This document shows positions 1 to 7,991 of a stretch of 15,686 nucleotides of DNA, piece by piece. Each line of letters begins with the position of its first letter. The stretch's first letter is position 1. Source of the stretch: Verrucomicrobiota bacterium (lineage in GTDB: Bacteria; Verrucomicrobiota; Verrucomicrobiia; Chthoniobacterales; UBA10450). The DNA is taken from the NCBI GenBank assembly GCA_003219335.1, contig QHOF01000064.1:1-15686 (forward strand). Direction: 5' to 3'. The notes under the pieces were generated by a model. It ran no database searches and was not told where the DNA came from. It saw only the letters and a program-made list of their open reading frames with translations. The position numbers and the translations under genes were made by a program.

Positions 1-179
1 TGTTGCTTCTGATGGCGACTCTGATTGGCGCCGCGGGAGTCGCCGTGGCTGCAGCGTTCGGCCTCGAATACTTCAACAGGACCCTGCGAAACGAGGGCGA
101 TATAGAGGAACAGCTCGGATTGCCGGTTTTGGCCACGATCCAGTACTACGGCGACTTGCGTCCTGTTCCTGTCAAATAG
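1..179 (+). CDS. Chain-length determinant (Wzz/GNVR-type) protein, C-terminal end only
   Basis: This is the 3' end of a gene that begins upstream of the window; the first whole codon is at base 3 and the stop is TAG at 177-179. The 58 visible residues start with a hydrophobic, alanine/glycine-rich membrane segment (LLLMATLIGAAGVAVAAAFG), then FNRTLRNEGDIEEQLGLPVL and a short tail. A last transmembrane helix followed by a conserved 'D-I-E-x-x-L-G-L-P-V-L' stretch is characteristic of the C-terminus of inner-membrane polysaccharide co-polymerases of the Wzz/GumC/EpsB type, which set chain length and couple to the export machinery. The downstream CpsD/CapB-like ATPase begins 31 bases later, the usual pairing for split BY-kinases. 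The periplasmic domain cannot be seen, so the subfamily is unknown. Confidence 0.8.
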   Translation, partial: LLLMATLIGAAGVAVAAAFGLEYFNRTLRNEGDIEEQLGLPVLATIQYYGDLRPVPVK

Positions 180-210
180 CAGACAACAACGTTTAACTTC
201 GGGAGGTACA

Positions 211-1002
211 GTGAGCAGAACATTCGATGCGCTGATAAAAGCCGAAGGGGCGTCGAACGCCCAAAAACGCCGAGGAGGTCCAAAAAGCCGCACGGTCAAC
301 TTCAGTCCCTTAAGCGTGTTCAAGGGCAAAAGGCGGCCGATCAAAATCGATTTTGATCTGGACCCCTACGTCGAGGAACAATATCAAAAACTTCGCCTCC
401 ACCTCCTGCCGAACGCCAAGCGTGCTGCCGCCATCAAAGTGGTTATGGTGGCCGCCACGGATCACGGGGAAGGGGGAACAACGACCGCGGCCATATTGGC
501 ATCAACTCTCGCCCGATCGGCCAATTCAAAGATCTTGCTCATTGACGCAAACCTTAGAACCCCGGCCCTGGAGGAAGTATTCGAGCAGGGGGACGGTTAC
601 AAGCTGATGGGACTTTCGGATAGGGTCTTATCCGAGACGCCACTGGATCAAACCATTTACGAAACAGATATCGCGAATCTGTTCTTCATGCCCTGTGGCA
701 GAGCGGTTACATCTCCGTCCTATGTGTTCGACAATGCGCCGATTGGTGAAATGTTGTCCTCGCTGAGGGAACAATTCGACTTTATCATCTTTGATGGTTC
801 TCCGTTGAGGGACTATTCTGAGTCATCTTTTCTTGCCGAAAAGATGGATGGCGTCATCTTAGTTGTGGAAGCCGAGCGCACGAAAACCGAAGTTGTTCGC
901 AAGATCCGCAAAGATCTCGAATCGACGGGCGTAAACATACTGGGAGTCGTATTGAACAAGAAGCGAAACTACATCCCGAGTTATCTGGAAGGTTTTATAT
1001 AG
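211..1002 (+). CDS. CpsD/CapB-type BY-kinase-like ATPase with a degenerate Walker A motif
   Basis: A 263-residue cytoplasmic P-loop protein of the bacterial tyrosine kinase (CpsD/CapB/Wzc C-domain) family, which normally phosphorylates itself on C-terminal tyrosines and controls polysaccharide export with the Wzz-like partner encoded just upstream. The GTG start at 211 is supported by GGGAGG at 201-206. The P-loop region (about residues 81-92) reads ATDHGEGGTTTA: the canonical lysine of GEGK-S/T is replaced by Gly89. The Walker A' motif ILLIDANLRTP (about 108-118) and the Walker B-like FDFIIFDGSP (about 189-198) are present. The C-terminus has only two tyrosines (Tyr254 and Tyr257) rather than a dense tyrosine cluster. 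It may be a catalytically weak or pseudo-kinase partner that still binds the co-polymerase. Family assignment is firm; activity is not. Confidence 0.85.
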   Translation: MSRTFDALIKAEGASNAQKRRGGPKSRTVNFSPLSVFKGKRRPIKIDFDLDPYVEEQYQKLRLHLLPNAKRAAAIKVVMVAATDHGEGGTTTAAILASTLARSANSKILLIDANLRTPALEEVFEQGDGYKLMGLSDRVLSETPLDQTIYETDIANLFFMPCGRAVTSPSYVFDNAPIGEMLSSLREQFDFIIFDGSPLRDYSESSFLAEKMDGVILVVEAERTKTEVVRKIRKDLESTGVNILGVVLNKKRNYIPSYLEGFI

Positions 1003-1026
1003 TCGTAGAATCAAATCGGAATTTCG

Positions 1027-1048
1027 AAATTCGAATCTCGAATTTTTT
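1027..1048 (+). terminator. Terminator-like hairpin after the CpsD-like gene
   Basis: Starting 25 bases past the stop codon there is a perfect 8-bp inverted repeat (AAATTCGA at 1027-1034, TCGAATTT at 1038-1045) with a 3-base loop, ending in a run of six T (1043-1048). The shape matches an intrinsic terminator, but the stem is AT-rich with only two GC pairs, so it would be weak. A 12-base palindrome (AATTTCGAAATT, 1020-1031) overlaps its left side. It could instead be part of the adjacent repeat cluster. Confidence 0.35.
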
Positions 1049-1065
1049 CCTACCTCGCTCCCTCG

Positions 1066-1183
1066 ATTGAGTTTGCTGAGCTTGACGAAAACCCGTTCAT
1101 ACTTCGACACGCTCAGCACGAACGGGGTTGAGTACATGAAAATTCAAGTGTTTAGCCGTTCGCCCTGAGCCGAGTCGAAGGGC
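1066..1183. repeat. Cluster of three REP-like inverted repeat units
   Basis: Three related units sit in the intergenic gap. A degenerate one at about 1066-1089 contains GCTGAGCTTGACGAA. A second at 1102-1125 is in the opposite orientation (CTTCGACACGCTCAGC then ACGAACGG). A third at 1156-1183 is in the first orientation (CCGTTCGCCCTGAGC then GAGTCGAAGGGC). Units 2 and 3 can fold on each other: CTTCGAC pairs with GTCGAAG, GCTCAG with CTGAGC, and CGAACGG with CCGTTCG, with a 30-base loop. Sequences of this 'GTTCG-CTGAGC-GTCGAAG' type are known as dispersed extragenic palindromes in many Gram-negative genomes. Genome-wide copy number cannot be seen from here. Confidence 0.7.
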
Positions 1184-1215
1184 TCCTATCGAGTTTTCGC
1201 AGTCTTTCACTCGGG

Positions 1216-2286
1216 ATGACGGCCTCGGCCCGTCACCTTAGCCTCCGCGATCCGCCCATGCAGTGTCCGACATTAGGTGAGCTTCCGACGCCTCCATCCG
1301 GTAAAACCGGTTGGCCATGGACTGAAGAAAGCCGGCGGCTGCCAAGCCAGACATCGGAGGGATGCCCCTGGCCCTGTATCAGTGTGGTGACTCCGTCTTT
1401 CAATCAAGGTGAATTTATCGAGGAAACCATCCGTTCCGTTCTCCTGCAGGGCTACCCAAATCTTGATTACCTAGTGATCGACGGCGGAAGCACGGATAGC
1501 TCAGTAGAGATTATTAAGAAATATTCTCCTTGGCTAAGCTATTGGGTCAGCAAACCTGACGCCGGGCAGAGTGATGCAATAAACCGCGGATTAAAAATGG
1601 CGTCCGGGGTTTTCGCAACGTGGATAAACAGCGACGACATGTTATATAAAAATGCACTTGCCGAACACGCGTTACGAATCGGCTTTGATAGCAGCGTGGT
1701 TTATGTCGGAATCTGCGCCCATACGGATGAAAATGGCAAAATCCTTTCCATGCATCGCGGCAGAATCCATTCCCTGAAAGACCTGCTTCGGATTCCGGAA
1801 GTATGGCGCAAGGGCGGTAACATAGTCCAACCCGAAGTGCTGTTTCCACGTAAGCTGGCCCTCGAACTCGGCTGTCTCACTCCTGACAATCATAGCTGTA
1901 TGGATTATGAATTGTGGGGCAAATTTTTCCTCGCCGGAGCTAAGTTTCAGTACACGGAGGTTCCATTTGGTATGCACCGGCGTCATGACCAGCAGAAAAG
2001 TAATGACCTCTCGCGGAGCACTGAATCGCTCAAACCCATCACGATGAGATTCATCAGCCTTGCTGAGGGTCTTTCGGAAGAAGAAAAAGCGTCGATTCGA
2101 AACGAGCTTCAGGCATATTTTGCCGCTTATCCGGAGGCGCAGTGGCGGGGATCGGGGCGCCTGGCGCGGTGGGGACTCCCAAAGCCAATTGTGACTGGAG
2201 TTCGGAAGTGCAGACAAACGGTGAGAAAGGTGCTTAGGTTCTGGGGGATCGGATTAAAAAATGACATTCGAGGAATTCAGGCCTGA
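1216..2286 (+). CDS. Family 2 glycosyltransferase (GT-A fold)
   Basis: A 356-residue cytoplasmic glycosyltransferase that should transfer a sugar from a nucleotide-sugar donor to the growing lipid-linked repeat unit; donor and acceptor cannot be predicted. The GT-A core starts near residue 55 (ISVVTPSFNQGEFIEETIRS), followed by the nucleotide-binding DGGSTD (89-94) and the metal-binding NSDD (138-141). The segment PPSGKTGWPWTEES (27-40) before the domain is typical of a GT2 subfamily common in exopolysaccharide clusters. An alternative ATG at 1258 (MQCPTLGELPTPP) is in my judgement at least as likely a start, since relatives tend to begin at the matching position and the first 14 residues lie beside the repeat cluster; neither start has a clear Shine-Dalgarno sequence. 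The next gene follows closely. Confidence 0.88.
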   Translation: MTASARHLSLRDPPMQCPTLGELPTPPSGKTGWPWTEESRRLPSQTSEGCPWPCISVVTPSFNQGEFIEETIRSVLLQGYPNLDYLVIDGGSTDSSVEIIKKYSPWLSYWVSKPDAGQSDAINRGLKMASGVFATWINSDDMLYKNALAEHALRIGFDSSVVYVGICAHTDENGKILSMHRGRIHSLKDLLRIPEVWRKGGNIVQPEVLFPRKLALELGCLTPDNHSCMDYELWGKFFLAGAKFQYTEVPFGMHRRHDQQKSNDLSRSTESLKPITMRFISLAEGLSEEEKASIRNELQAYFAAYPEAQWRGSGRLARWGLPKPIVTGVRKCRQTVRKVLRFWGIGLKNDIRGIQA

Positions 2287-2343
2287 CGGGAAAACGCAGC
2301 AATGGAGCGCAACACGGTAACGGCTGAATCTAAGAAGGGAGAA

Positions 2344-3618
2344 ATGAAGTCTCTCCTCATCAGCGGCACCTACTTTCCACCCCAGATGGGAGGTATCTCT
2401 CAGTTCATGAGAGAGATAAGCTCGGCGCTGGGCCCAGACCTCGTCTGCTGCCTTACGGGCCAGCGCGCAAATGGTGCTGCCATTCGCGAAGATGTTGGAC
2501 CAAGAGTATATCGTCGGCCAGCGGTCTTCGATGCTAAGGCGAAATATCTTCGGGCAGCGGCCTGGGGCGCAACGATTGCGGAGATTATGATCCGCGAGCG
2601 GCCCAAAATCGCTCAACTTGCAACCGCCGGCGAAGGGCCGCTCGGGCTGTGGTTACGAAAGTGGTTCGGGTTGCCTTTCATCGTATACGCCCACGGGAAC
2701 GAACTGCTGAGTGCGATGCAACCAAGCGGGCAAAAATTACAAGTCGGTTTGCGCCGAGCCGACCGCGTACTTGCTGTCAGCCACTTTACGGCAAATCTCG
2801 TTCAGAAATTCGGGGTTTCCCCAGATCGCATTGAGATCGTGCATCCCGGATGCGATAGCGATCATTTTCGGCCACTCTGGCCCAGAATGGATCTGCGGCA
2901 AAAGCTATTGGGTGACCGCTACAAAGATAAAATCATTCTTAGTGTCGGCAATCTGGTCGCTCGCAAAGGGCATGACATGGTTATTCGAGGGCTTCCACGG
3001 TTACGCCAGACCATTCCGGAGGTGACGTACCTGATTGTCGGGCACGGCTCCTACCGTGTTCAACTAGAGAACCTTGCGACAGCTTTGGGAGTCCGGGACC
3101 GTGTGATCTTTGCTGGGCCGTTGGCTGAAGACCTTCCTGATATATACGCCCTAGGTGACGTATTCGTGATGCCGAGCCGTGAGCAATTAGAAGAGTGCGA
3201 TGTCGAGGGCTTTGGAATGGTCTTTCTCGAAGCCAGTGCCTGTGCCAAGCCGGGGGTCGGTGGCAGATCCGGCGGGATTCCTGATGCGATCGTCGATGGC
3301 GTTACTGGATTGCTGGTGAACCCTCACGATTCTGAAGATATTGCAAATGCCCTTGCGCGTCTTCTTAGCAATAGCGATCTCGCAACTCGGTTTGGCCAAG
3401 AAGGCCGCTCCTGGGTTGTCAAATACTTCGATTGGGTGCGCGTTGCTGACCGAGTGCAAGGAATTTTACAATCAGTATTAGAAGAAAAATCGTTCCGTGG
3501 TTTAGCGCGCGGCGCATATTCTCCTCCGCTGACTTGGACTCCTAAAAAAGGGAGTGCTCAAGAGACTAATGGACAGGAACGGGACGACTTGCCAAGATCG
3601 GCTTACCGCCAACAGTAG
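2344..3618 (+). CDS. Family 4 glycosyltransferase (GT-B fold)
   Basis: A retaining GT-B glycosyltransferase of 424 residues from the chosen start. The N-terminal Rossmann domain opens with SLLISGTYFPPQMGGISQFM, with the glycine-rich acceptor-side loop. The C-terminal domain has VGNLVARKGHD (about 201-211), the E-x7-E motif within EGFGMVFLEA (Glu288 and Glu296) and GGIPDAIVDGVTGLLV. I chose the ATG at 2344 because a purine-rich GAAGGGAG sits just before it and the conserved fold starts immediately; an in-frame ATG at 2302 would add 14 poorly conserved residues. It lies 57 bases after the preceding GT2 gene, consistent with one operon. The last 40 or so residues are hydrophilic and outside the fold. 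The sugar transferred is unknown. Confidence 0.88.
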   Translation: MKSLLISGTYFPPQMGGISQFMREISSALGPDLVCCLTGQRANGAAIREDVGPRVYRRPAVFDAKAKYLRAAAWGATIAEIMIRERPKIAQLATAGEGPLGLWLRKWFGLPFIVYAHGNELLSAMQPSGQKLQVGLRRADRVLAVSHFTANLVQKFGVSPDRIEIVHPGCDSDHFRPLWPRMDLRQKLLGDRYKDKIILSVGNLVARKGHDMVIRGLPRLRQTIPEVTYLIVGHGSYRVQLENLATALGVRDRVIFAGPLAEDLPDIYALGDVFVMPSREQLEECDVEGFGMVFLEASACAKPGVGGRSGGIPDAIVDGVTGLLVNPHDSEDIANALARLLSNSDLATRFGQEGRSWVVKYFDWVRVADRVQGILQSVLEEKSFRGLARGAYSPPLTWTPKKGSAQETNGQERDDLPRSAYRQQ

Positions 3619-3782
3619 TAAGCCTCATTCGCATAATAAGAGCTAAGTTGCAGAAAGACGCGTCCCGAGGCACTTCAAGTCATTCAGAATGGCCAGAACG
3701 GAATCCGATTCAGGCTTGTTTTATAAAATCGTTTATCACATCGCAGTACACGATTTGATACTTGCTTCCTTTTTCCGCCGGG

Positions 3783-4892
3783 ATGAAACCTGCTAAAAGT
3801 ATATTTCTTGTCGTGGGTGCTCGGCCCAATTTCATGAAAGCGGCGCCACTCCAGCAACAACTGGATAGACGCTCAGCGCTGTTTCACACTAGGATCATCC
3901 ATACCGGACAGCATTATGATGCCGATATGTCAGATATCTTTTTCCAAGATCTTGATTTGCCTCTGCCGGATCACTTTCTCGGCATTGGCTCTGGTAGCCA
4001 TGCGGAGCAGACTGGGCGAGTCATGATGGCTTTCGAAAGGATCTGCCTCGAAGAACGACCGGATCTCGTCATTGTCGTGGGCGATGTTAACTCGACGATG
4101 GCGTGCGCCATAACGGCGAAGAAGCTACGCATCCCTGTAGCTCATGTGGAAGCAGGTCTTCGGAGCCGGGACTGGACGATGCCCGAGGAGGTTAACCGGG
4201 TGGTGACGGACAGAATCTCCGACCTTCTCTTTACCCCCTCCCGTGACGCAGACCAAAACCTTCTGCGGGAAGGTGTCTCGCCAGAACGAATCCACTTCGT
4301 TGGCAACGTGATGATTGATTCCTTATTGGCTAACCTCCCGAAAACCGAAAGCCGAAACACTCTAGCAAAGATGGGAGTGAAAAAGGGTAGATATGTTACG
4401 CTTACGCTGCACCGTCCGAGCAACGTCGATGAACCAAAGGTGCTAGCGGGCATAGTCGACGTTCTAATCGACCTAGCGCATGAGCTGCCCATTATTTGGC
4501 CTTTGCACCCGCGTGCCAAAAAAAATCTAAAAGCGTTCGGTATACTAGGGCGATTGGAAAACACTCTCGGTGTGAAAATAACCGAGCCCCTGGGCTACCT
4601 CGATATGTTGTCGCTAAACCAGCACGCCCGGATGATCATTACGGATTCGGGAGGTCTGCAGGAAGAGGCAACGGTGCTAGGCGTGTCCTGCATCACTCTT
4701 CGTGAAAACACCGAAAGACCTGTCACGGTGGAAGCCGGGTGCAACAGAGTTGTCGGAAGCCATCCGGAGACAATCCGAGCAGCTCTTTTTTCTACCTTAA
4801 GTATGAATGGACAGAATATTCGTATTCCTGAACTTTGGGACGGCAAGGCTTCAGTCCGCATTGTTGATGTCCTTACGCGCTTCTATTCTTAA
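3783..4892 (+). CDS. wecB: UDP-N-acetylglucosamine 2-epimerase (non-hydrolysing)
   Basis: A 369-residue cytosolic enzyme that interconverts UDP-GlcNAc and UDP-ManNAc, supplying ManNAc or, after oxidation by a WecC-type dehydrogenase, ManNAcA for the polysaccharide. The family motifs appear in order: VVGARPNFMKAAP at the N-terminus, HTGQHYD, GDVNST (100-105), HVEAGLRS (121-128), MPEEVNR, TLHRPSN (208-214), LHPR, TDSGGLQEE (287-295) and RENTERPVTVEAG (307-319). The length is normal for the family. The ATG at 3783 is preferred; an in-frame TTG at 3762 would add seven residues without benefit. No strong ribosome-binding site is visible. A gap of 164 bases precedes it, in which I see no gene and no convincing promoter. 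No WecC partner is present in the window. Confidence 0.94.
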   Translation: MKPAKSIFLVVGARPNFMKAAPLQQQLDRRSALFHTRIIHTGQHYDADMSDIFFQDLDLPLPDHFLGIGSGSHAEQTGRVMMAFERICLEERPDLVIVVGDVNSTMACAITAKKLRIPVAHVEAGLRSRDWTMPEEVNRVVTDRISDLLFTPSRDADQNLLREGVSPERIHFVGNVMIDSLLANLPKTESRNTLAKMGVKKGRYVTLTLHRPSNVDEPKVLAGIVDVLIDLAHELPIIWPLHPRAKKNLKAFGILGRLENTLGVKITEPLGYLDMLSLNQHARMIITDSGGLQEEATVLGVSCITLRENTERPVTVEAGCNRVVGSHPETIRAALFSTLSMNGQNIRIPELWDGKASVRIVDVLTRFYS

Positions 4893-4980
4893 GGTTATTA
4901 CCCCTGTCCATCGCATATCGCCTCAAAGGTTGGCCTGTGACGGTGATTTAGACTTAAAAGAACGTCTACTAGTACGTGAC

Positions 4981-6339
4981 ATGACTAATGGTAAGGCCGC
5001 AGCTCAGGATAACAATCCAATCATCCCCCATGAATTTCAAGCAGCCTGTAGCGAACGCACGGCGAACAGGCGCCCTAAACTACTGTTTCTGGCGCATGCT
5101 TTTCCGCCAGTGCGGGCGATCGGCTGCGTCCGAACATGGAATACCGCAAAGTATCTGGCGAGACTAGGCTGGGAGATCACGGTGGTCACACCGGAACCTT
5201 CTGTCTGGCGATACGTGGAAGATACGCAGAAAGTGGAGCAACTAGAACAAGAAGGGATCCGTCGCATCCTCACGAATCATCGGTGGCGTTGGTTATCGCC
5301 GGATCCTCTGAGATGTTGGAACGAAGGTCTCGGTTGGATTGTGGGAGGGGTCTGCCGCAGGGCAGCACGCTATCTTGGGGTTGACGATGAAATCGGATGG
5401 ATCAGACCGACTAAACAAGCGTGTTCGGTTCTGACCGCAGAGGATGTAGATGTGATCCTTGCAACGGGTTCGCCTTTCGTAGCGTTTACGCTAGCCAAAT
5501 GGCTCTCTGACAGACTCGACCGACCCTACGTACTGGACTACCGCGACCCCTGGACCGAAAATCCCCATGCGGACGCCCTGACCATGCCAGCCACACTTAC
5601 AATGCGGAAGGAAGCAATGTTACTTGCCGGCTGTACGGCAGTAACAATCGTGTCTCGCTCTTGGGGTTCAGCTATGGCGCAACGTTTCGATCTCGGACCC
5701 AAGCTACATGTAATTACGAACGGTTATGATCCGGAAGAGCTCGCAGAGGTGGAGCCCCATAATTTTGACCATCTTGCGATCGTTTACACCGGAATTTTCT
5801 ATCCACCAAAGCGGGTCATCACTCCAGTCATGGCGGCGCTAAAGCGTCTTAAAGAAATTTCGAACGGCCACAACGCTGAATGGTATTTCCATTACTATGG
5901 GGACGGGGAAGCTCACGTGCGCGAAGAAGCTGATCGATTCGGTATAATGGACCGGGTCGTGCTACATGGAAGAGTTAGTCGGACCGAAGCCCTCTCGGCC
6001 GTTCGAGGATCAAGCGTTAGTGTGGTCATTACCTCCGTTTTCGCTGAGGATACGCAGGGAGACAAGGGAATAGTGACCGGCAAGCTGTTCGAACTTCTCG
6101 GATTAGGGACGCCGATTCTTCTGATTGCGCCTCCTGGCAGCGACGCCACGCAGATTGTCGATGAAACTGGTATGGGACGAGCCTTTGACGGCACGGATAT
6201 CGAGGGGATCGTCCAATTTCTCTCCAGCATCGCACAAACTGAGCCTAATAAGAGAAGTGCCTGTGCCGACAGGTATTCATGGCCGGTCCTAGCCGCAAAA
6301 TTGGACAGAATTCTGAGAGGGGTCATCGCACCGAGGTAA
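4981..6339 (+). CDS. Glycosyltransferase, GT4-like (GT-B fold)
   Basis: A GT-B type glycosyltransferase of 452 residues from the chosen start. The N-terminal domain begins with LLFLAHAFPPVRAIGCVRTW, then RYLARLGWEITVV-like sequence (KYLARLGWEITVVTPEPSVW). A central donor-domain boundary contains LDYRDPWTENPHAD and HVITNGYDPEE. The C-terminal nucleotide-binding domain has VYTGIFYPPKR, VVLHGRVSRTEAL and VTGKLFELLGLGTPILLI, where the E-L-L-G-x-G-x-P element corresponds to the donor-binding end of GT4 enzymes. The open frame extends upstream to ATG 4807, overlapping the epimerase gene by 86 bases, but the first 58 codons of that version resemble no domain, so I place the start at 4981; ATG 4867 is another option. 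No clear ribosome-binding site marks any of them. The sugar specificity is unknown. Confidence 0.85.
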   Translation: MTNGKAAAQDNNPIIPHEFQAACSERTANRRPKLLFLAHAFPPVRAIGCVRTWNTAKYLARLGWEITVVTPEPSVWRYVEDTQKVEQLEQEGIRRILTNHRWRWLSPDPLRCWNEGLGWIVGGVCRRAARYLGVDDEIGWIRPTKQACSVLTAEDVDVILATGSPFVAFTLAKWLSDRLDRPYVLDYRDPWTENPHADALTMPATLTMRKEAMLLAGCTAVTIVSRSWGSAMAQRFDLGPKLHVITNGYDPEELAEVEPHNFDHLAIVYTGIFYPPKRVITPVMAALKRLKEISNGHNAEWYFHYYGDGEAHVREEADRFGIMDRVVLHGRVSRTEALSAVRGSSVSVVITSVFAEDTQGDKGIVTGKLFELLGLGTPILLIAPPGSDATQIVDETGMGRAFDGTDIEGIVQFLSSIAQTEPNKRSACADRYSWPVLAAKLDRILRGVIAPR

Positions 6340-6395
6340 GGCGACATGCTAACCAAGACTAAGTCTTCTATCGGACACAAAAAGCAGGTTTTGTC

Positions 6396-7721
6396 GTGAA
6401 TATCACAGCGCATCGAGTGACAAAGGTCGGACCTGTCGGGGAGAGAGATCTGAAGCGTGATTTCCCCGCCAATTTCACGTATATCGCCATTCCAGTGGCA
6501 GGCATTCCAACCGCTGTGCGGTGGTCCTTCTTACTGTTTGTCTGCACTCTTCCCTTCGACGCCATAGAGTTGCCCGGTATGACAGAGTCTGTAGCAAAGC
6601 TTTCTGGTTTATTATTTTTTGCATTCTATTTCATCTATTATGGTCCATTGTCTACGAAGAGATCTTTCCCTTGGCCGTCACGGGCGATGTGGTGGTTCCT
6701 GGGATATATTGTTGTTGCCGTGCTGAATGGCCTCTTCCTCGATGAAAAATTCATGGGTGACTTCTTAACACATTGCTTTCAACTAGTGCAATTAGCCGTC
6801 TTATTTTGGATCGCCTCGGACCTCTTAAGGGACGAGAAGATGGCGAGAGATGTCTTGCTCGCTTATTCGATTACGTCGGGTCTCGTCGCCGTTGGGAACA
6901 TACTTCGGGTTCCAGGATTTTATGAGATGTCAGAGGGGAGGGAGTTAAGCCCCGTCACGGTAAATATGGGTTTTGCTGCGTTGATAACTATAGGTTTGTG
7001 CCTTTATACCTCTTACAAACACTTCCTGTCTAAGATTGTTTTAGTTGCCTGTGCTTTCTTGATGTTGGTGGTCATGGTGGGAACTGGCACTCGTAGTTTG
7101 GTTCTTGGCTTTATGATCGGTAGTTCAGCCTATTTGTTTCCGTATTGGCAGTCTAAACGAACATGGATCGCCATAATCTCCGTCATTCTCTCTGTTGTCG
7201 TAGTGCTATATATGATTGCCGGTAACCCGGAGGTCTCGGAACGCTGGCTTAAGACCTATTATGAAGGGGATACATCTGGTCGGGATGAAGTCTATGCCAT
7301 CACCGGCGACATGATTTTAGAAAAACCTGTATTGGGATGGTCAGTTTCAGGGAACTACGAACTTGGCCGACGTGAGGGCGGACGGTTTTTTTCGATTGCC
7401 AGGGATGCGCATAATACCTTTCTCGCCCTGTTACTGGAGGTCGGCTTAGTAGGCGCAACCCCGTTCTGCGTCGGACTATGTTTGTGTGGGCGGTCAGCGT
7501 GGAAGGCGCGCCTAGGAAATCTAGGGCTGCTGCCGCTGGCGCTTTTCTTCGGCGTAATGGCCGGCGCCATGACTGGCAACCTCGTGGGGCAGAAGGTACT
7601 GTGGCTCTTCCTGGCGCTAACTCTGGCCGCCGTTCCAATCAAGCCCAGGAAATTGGGGAAACAATTCCCTGCCCTTTTGCGGATCAAACTCGGAAGTGAC
7701 AGGAAGGCAGCCTCACGCTAG
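6396..7721 (+). CDS. O-antigen polymerase/ligase family membrane protein (Wzy/WaaL type)
   Basis: A 441-residue polytopic inner-membrane protein with roughly ten to eleven hydrophobic segments, e.g. WSFLLFVCTLPF (about 44-55), LLFFAFYFIYYG, FLGYIVVAVLNG, AALITIGLCLY, IVLVACAFLMLVVMV, WIAIISVILSVVVVLYMIAG and LALFFGVMAGAMTG. The Wzy_C/WaaL signature is present: GTGTRSLVLGFMIG after a membrane segment, a periplasmic loop with SGRDEVYAITGDMILEKPVL, then DAHNTFLALLLEVGLVG with the conserved His-Asn. Such proteins polymerise undecaprenyl-linked repeat units or ligate chains to an acceptor; sequence alone does not separate the two, and the locus context favours polymerase. The GTG start at 6396 is supported by GCAGG at 6384-6388, seven bases upstream. 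It starts 56 bases after the preceding gene. Confidence 0.88.
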   Translation: MNITAHRVTKVGPVGERDLKRDFPANFTYIAIPVAGIPTAVRWSFLLFVCTLPFDAIELPGMTESVAKLSGLLFFAFYFIYYGPLSTKRSFPWPSRAMWWFLGYIVVAVLNGLFLDEKFMGDFLTHCFQLVQLAVLFWIASDLLRDEKMARDVLLAYSITSGLVAVGNILRVPGFYEMSEGRELSPVTVNMGFAALITIGLCLYTSYKHFLSKIVLVACAFLMLVVMVGTGTRSLVLGFMIGSSAYLFPYWQSKRTWIAIISVILSVVVVLYMIAGNPEVSERWLKTYYEGDTSGRDEVYAITGDMILEKPVLGWSVSGNYELGRREGGRFFSIARDAHNTFLALLLEVGLVGATPFCVGLCLCGRSAWKARLGNLGLLPLALFFGVMAGAMTGNLVGQKVLWLFLALTLAAVPIKPRKLGKQFPALLRIKLGSDRKAASR

Positions 7722-7991
7722 CCCAATAACGACGGCCGCTTCATTCAATCTACCGTTCAGGACTTTCTGCTGTTGAGTCTTTATTGCAGTTTTTTTGGCC
7801 GGCCCCCAGTATGGTTCTTCACGCGCTGTGGTGTTGGATACGTGAGAAAGAGCATAGGCAACTCTGCGGCGAGCCAGATTCTTTTTTGGGATACCAGGAG
7901 AATACGCCTTTTCTCTTTTTCCACAACAACGGGACGGGACCATCGGTTTCGTGTTCGGGCTTTTTGTATAACCTAAATTACAAAATACCTG
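7722..7991. other. Intergenic gap without a recognisable gene
   Basis: These 270 bases separate the Wzy/WaaL gene from the AT-rich GT2 gene. Short overlapping open frames exist on both strands (for example 7773-7976 on + and 7713-7943 on -), but none has a ribosome-binding site or a domain I recognise. Composition falls from mid GC on the left to AT-rich in the last 40 or so bases, so the compositional boundary lies just before the GT2 start. There is an 8-base GGCCGGCC palindrome near 7797. I see no transposase, terminal repeats or tRNA. It may be eroded sequence left by the insertion of the neighbouring gene. Confidence 0.5.

Noticed and set aside
1066..1183. The REP-like units as a CRISPR array
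   Set aside because: Only three imperfect units in alternating orientation, with unequal spacing and no cas genes.
1672..2217. Long minus-strand open frame (181 codons) opposite the first GT2 gene
   Set aside because: It lies entirely within a well-supported GT2 gene, has no recognisable domain and no ribosome-binding site; it is an antisense shadow.
3619..3782. Promoter before the epimerase gene
   Set aside because: The gap is AT-rich with TTGTTT and TATAAA-like words, but no pair has acceptable -35/-10 spacing.
4807..4980. N-terminal extension of the second GT4 gene overlapping the epimerase gene
   Set aside because: The extra 58 residues show no conserved motif and would need an 86-base overlap with wecB; the fold begins only after 4981.
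7713..7943. Minus-strand 76-codon open frame, and overlapping plus-strand frames at 7773-8023, in the gap before the AT-rich GT2
   Set aside because: No recognisable similarity, no ribosome-binding site, and several competing frames; I could not support any as a gene or as a transposase remnant.
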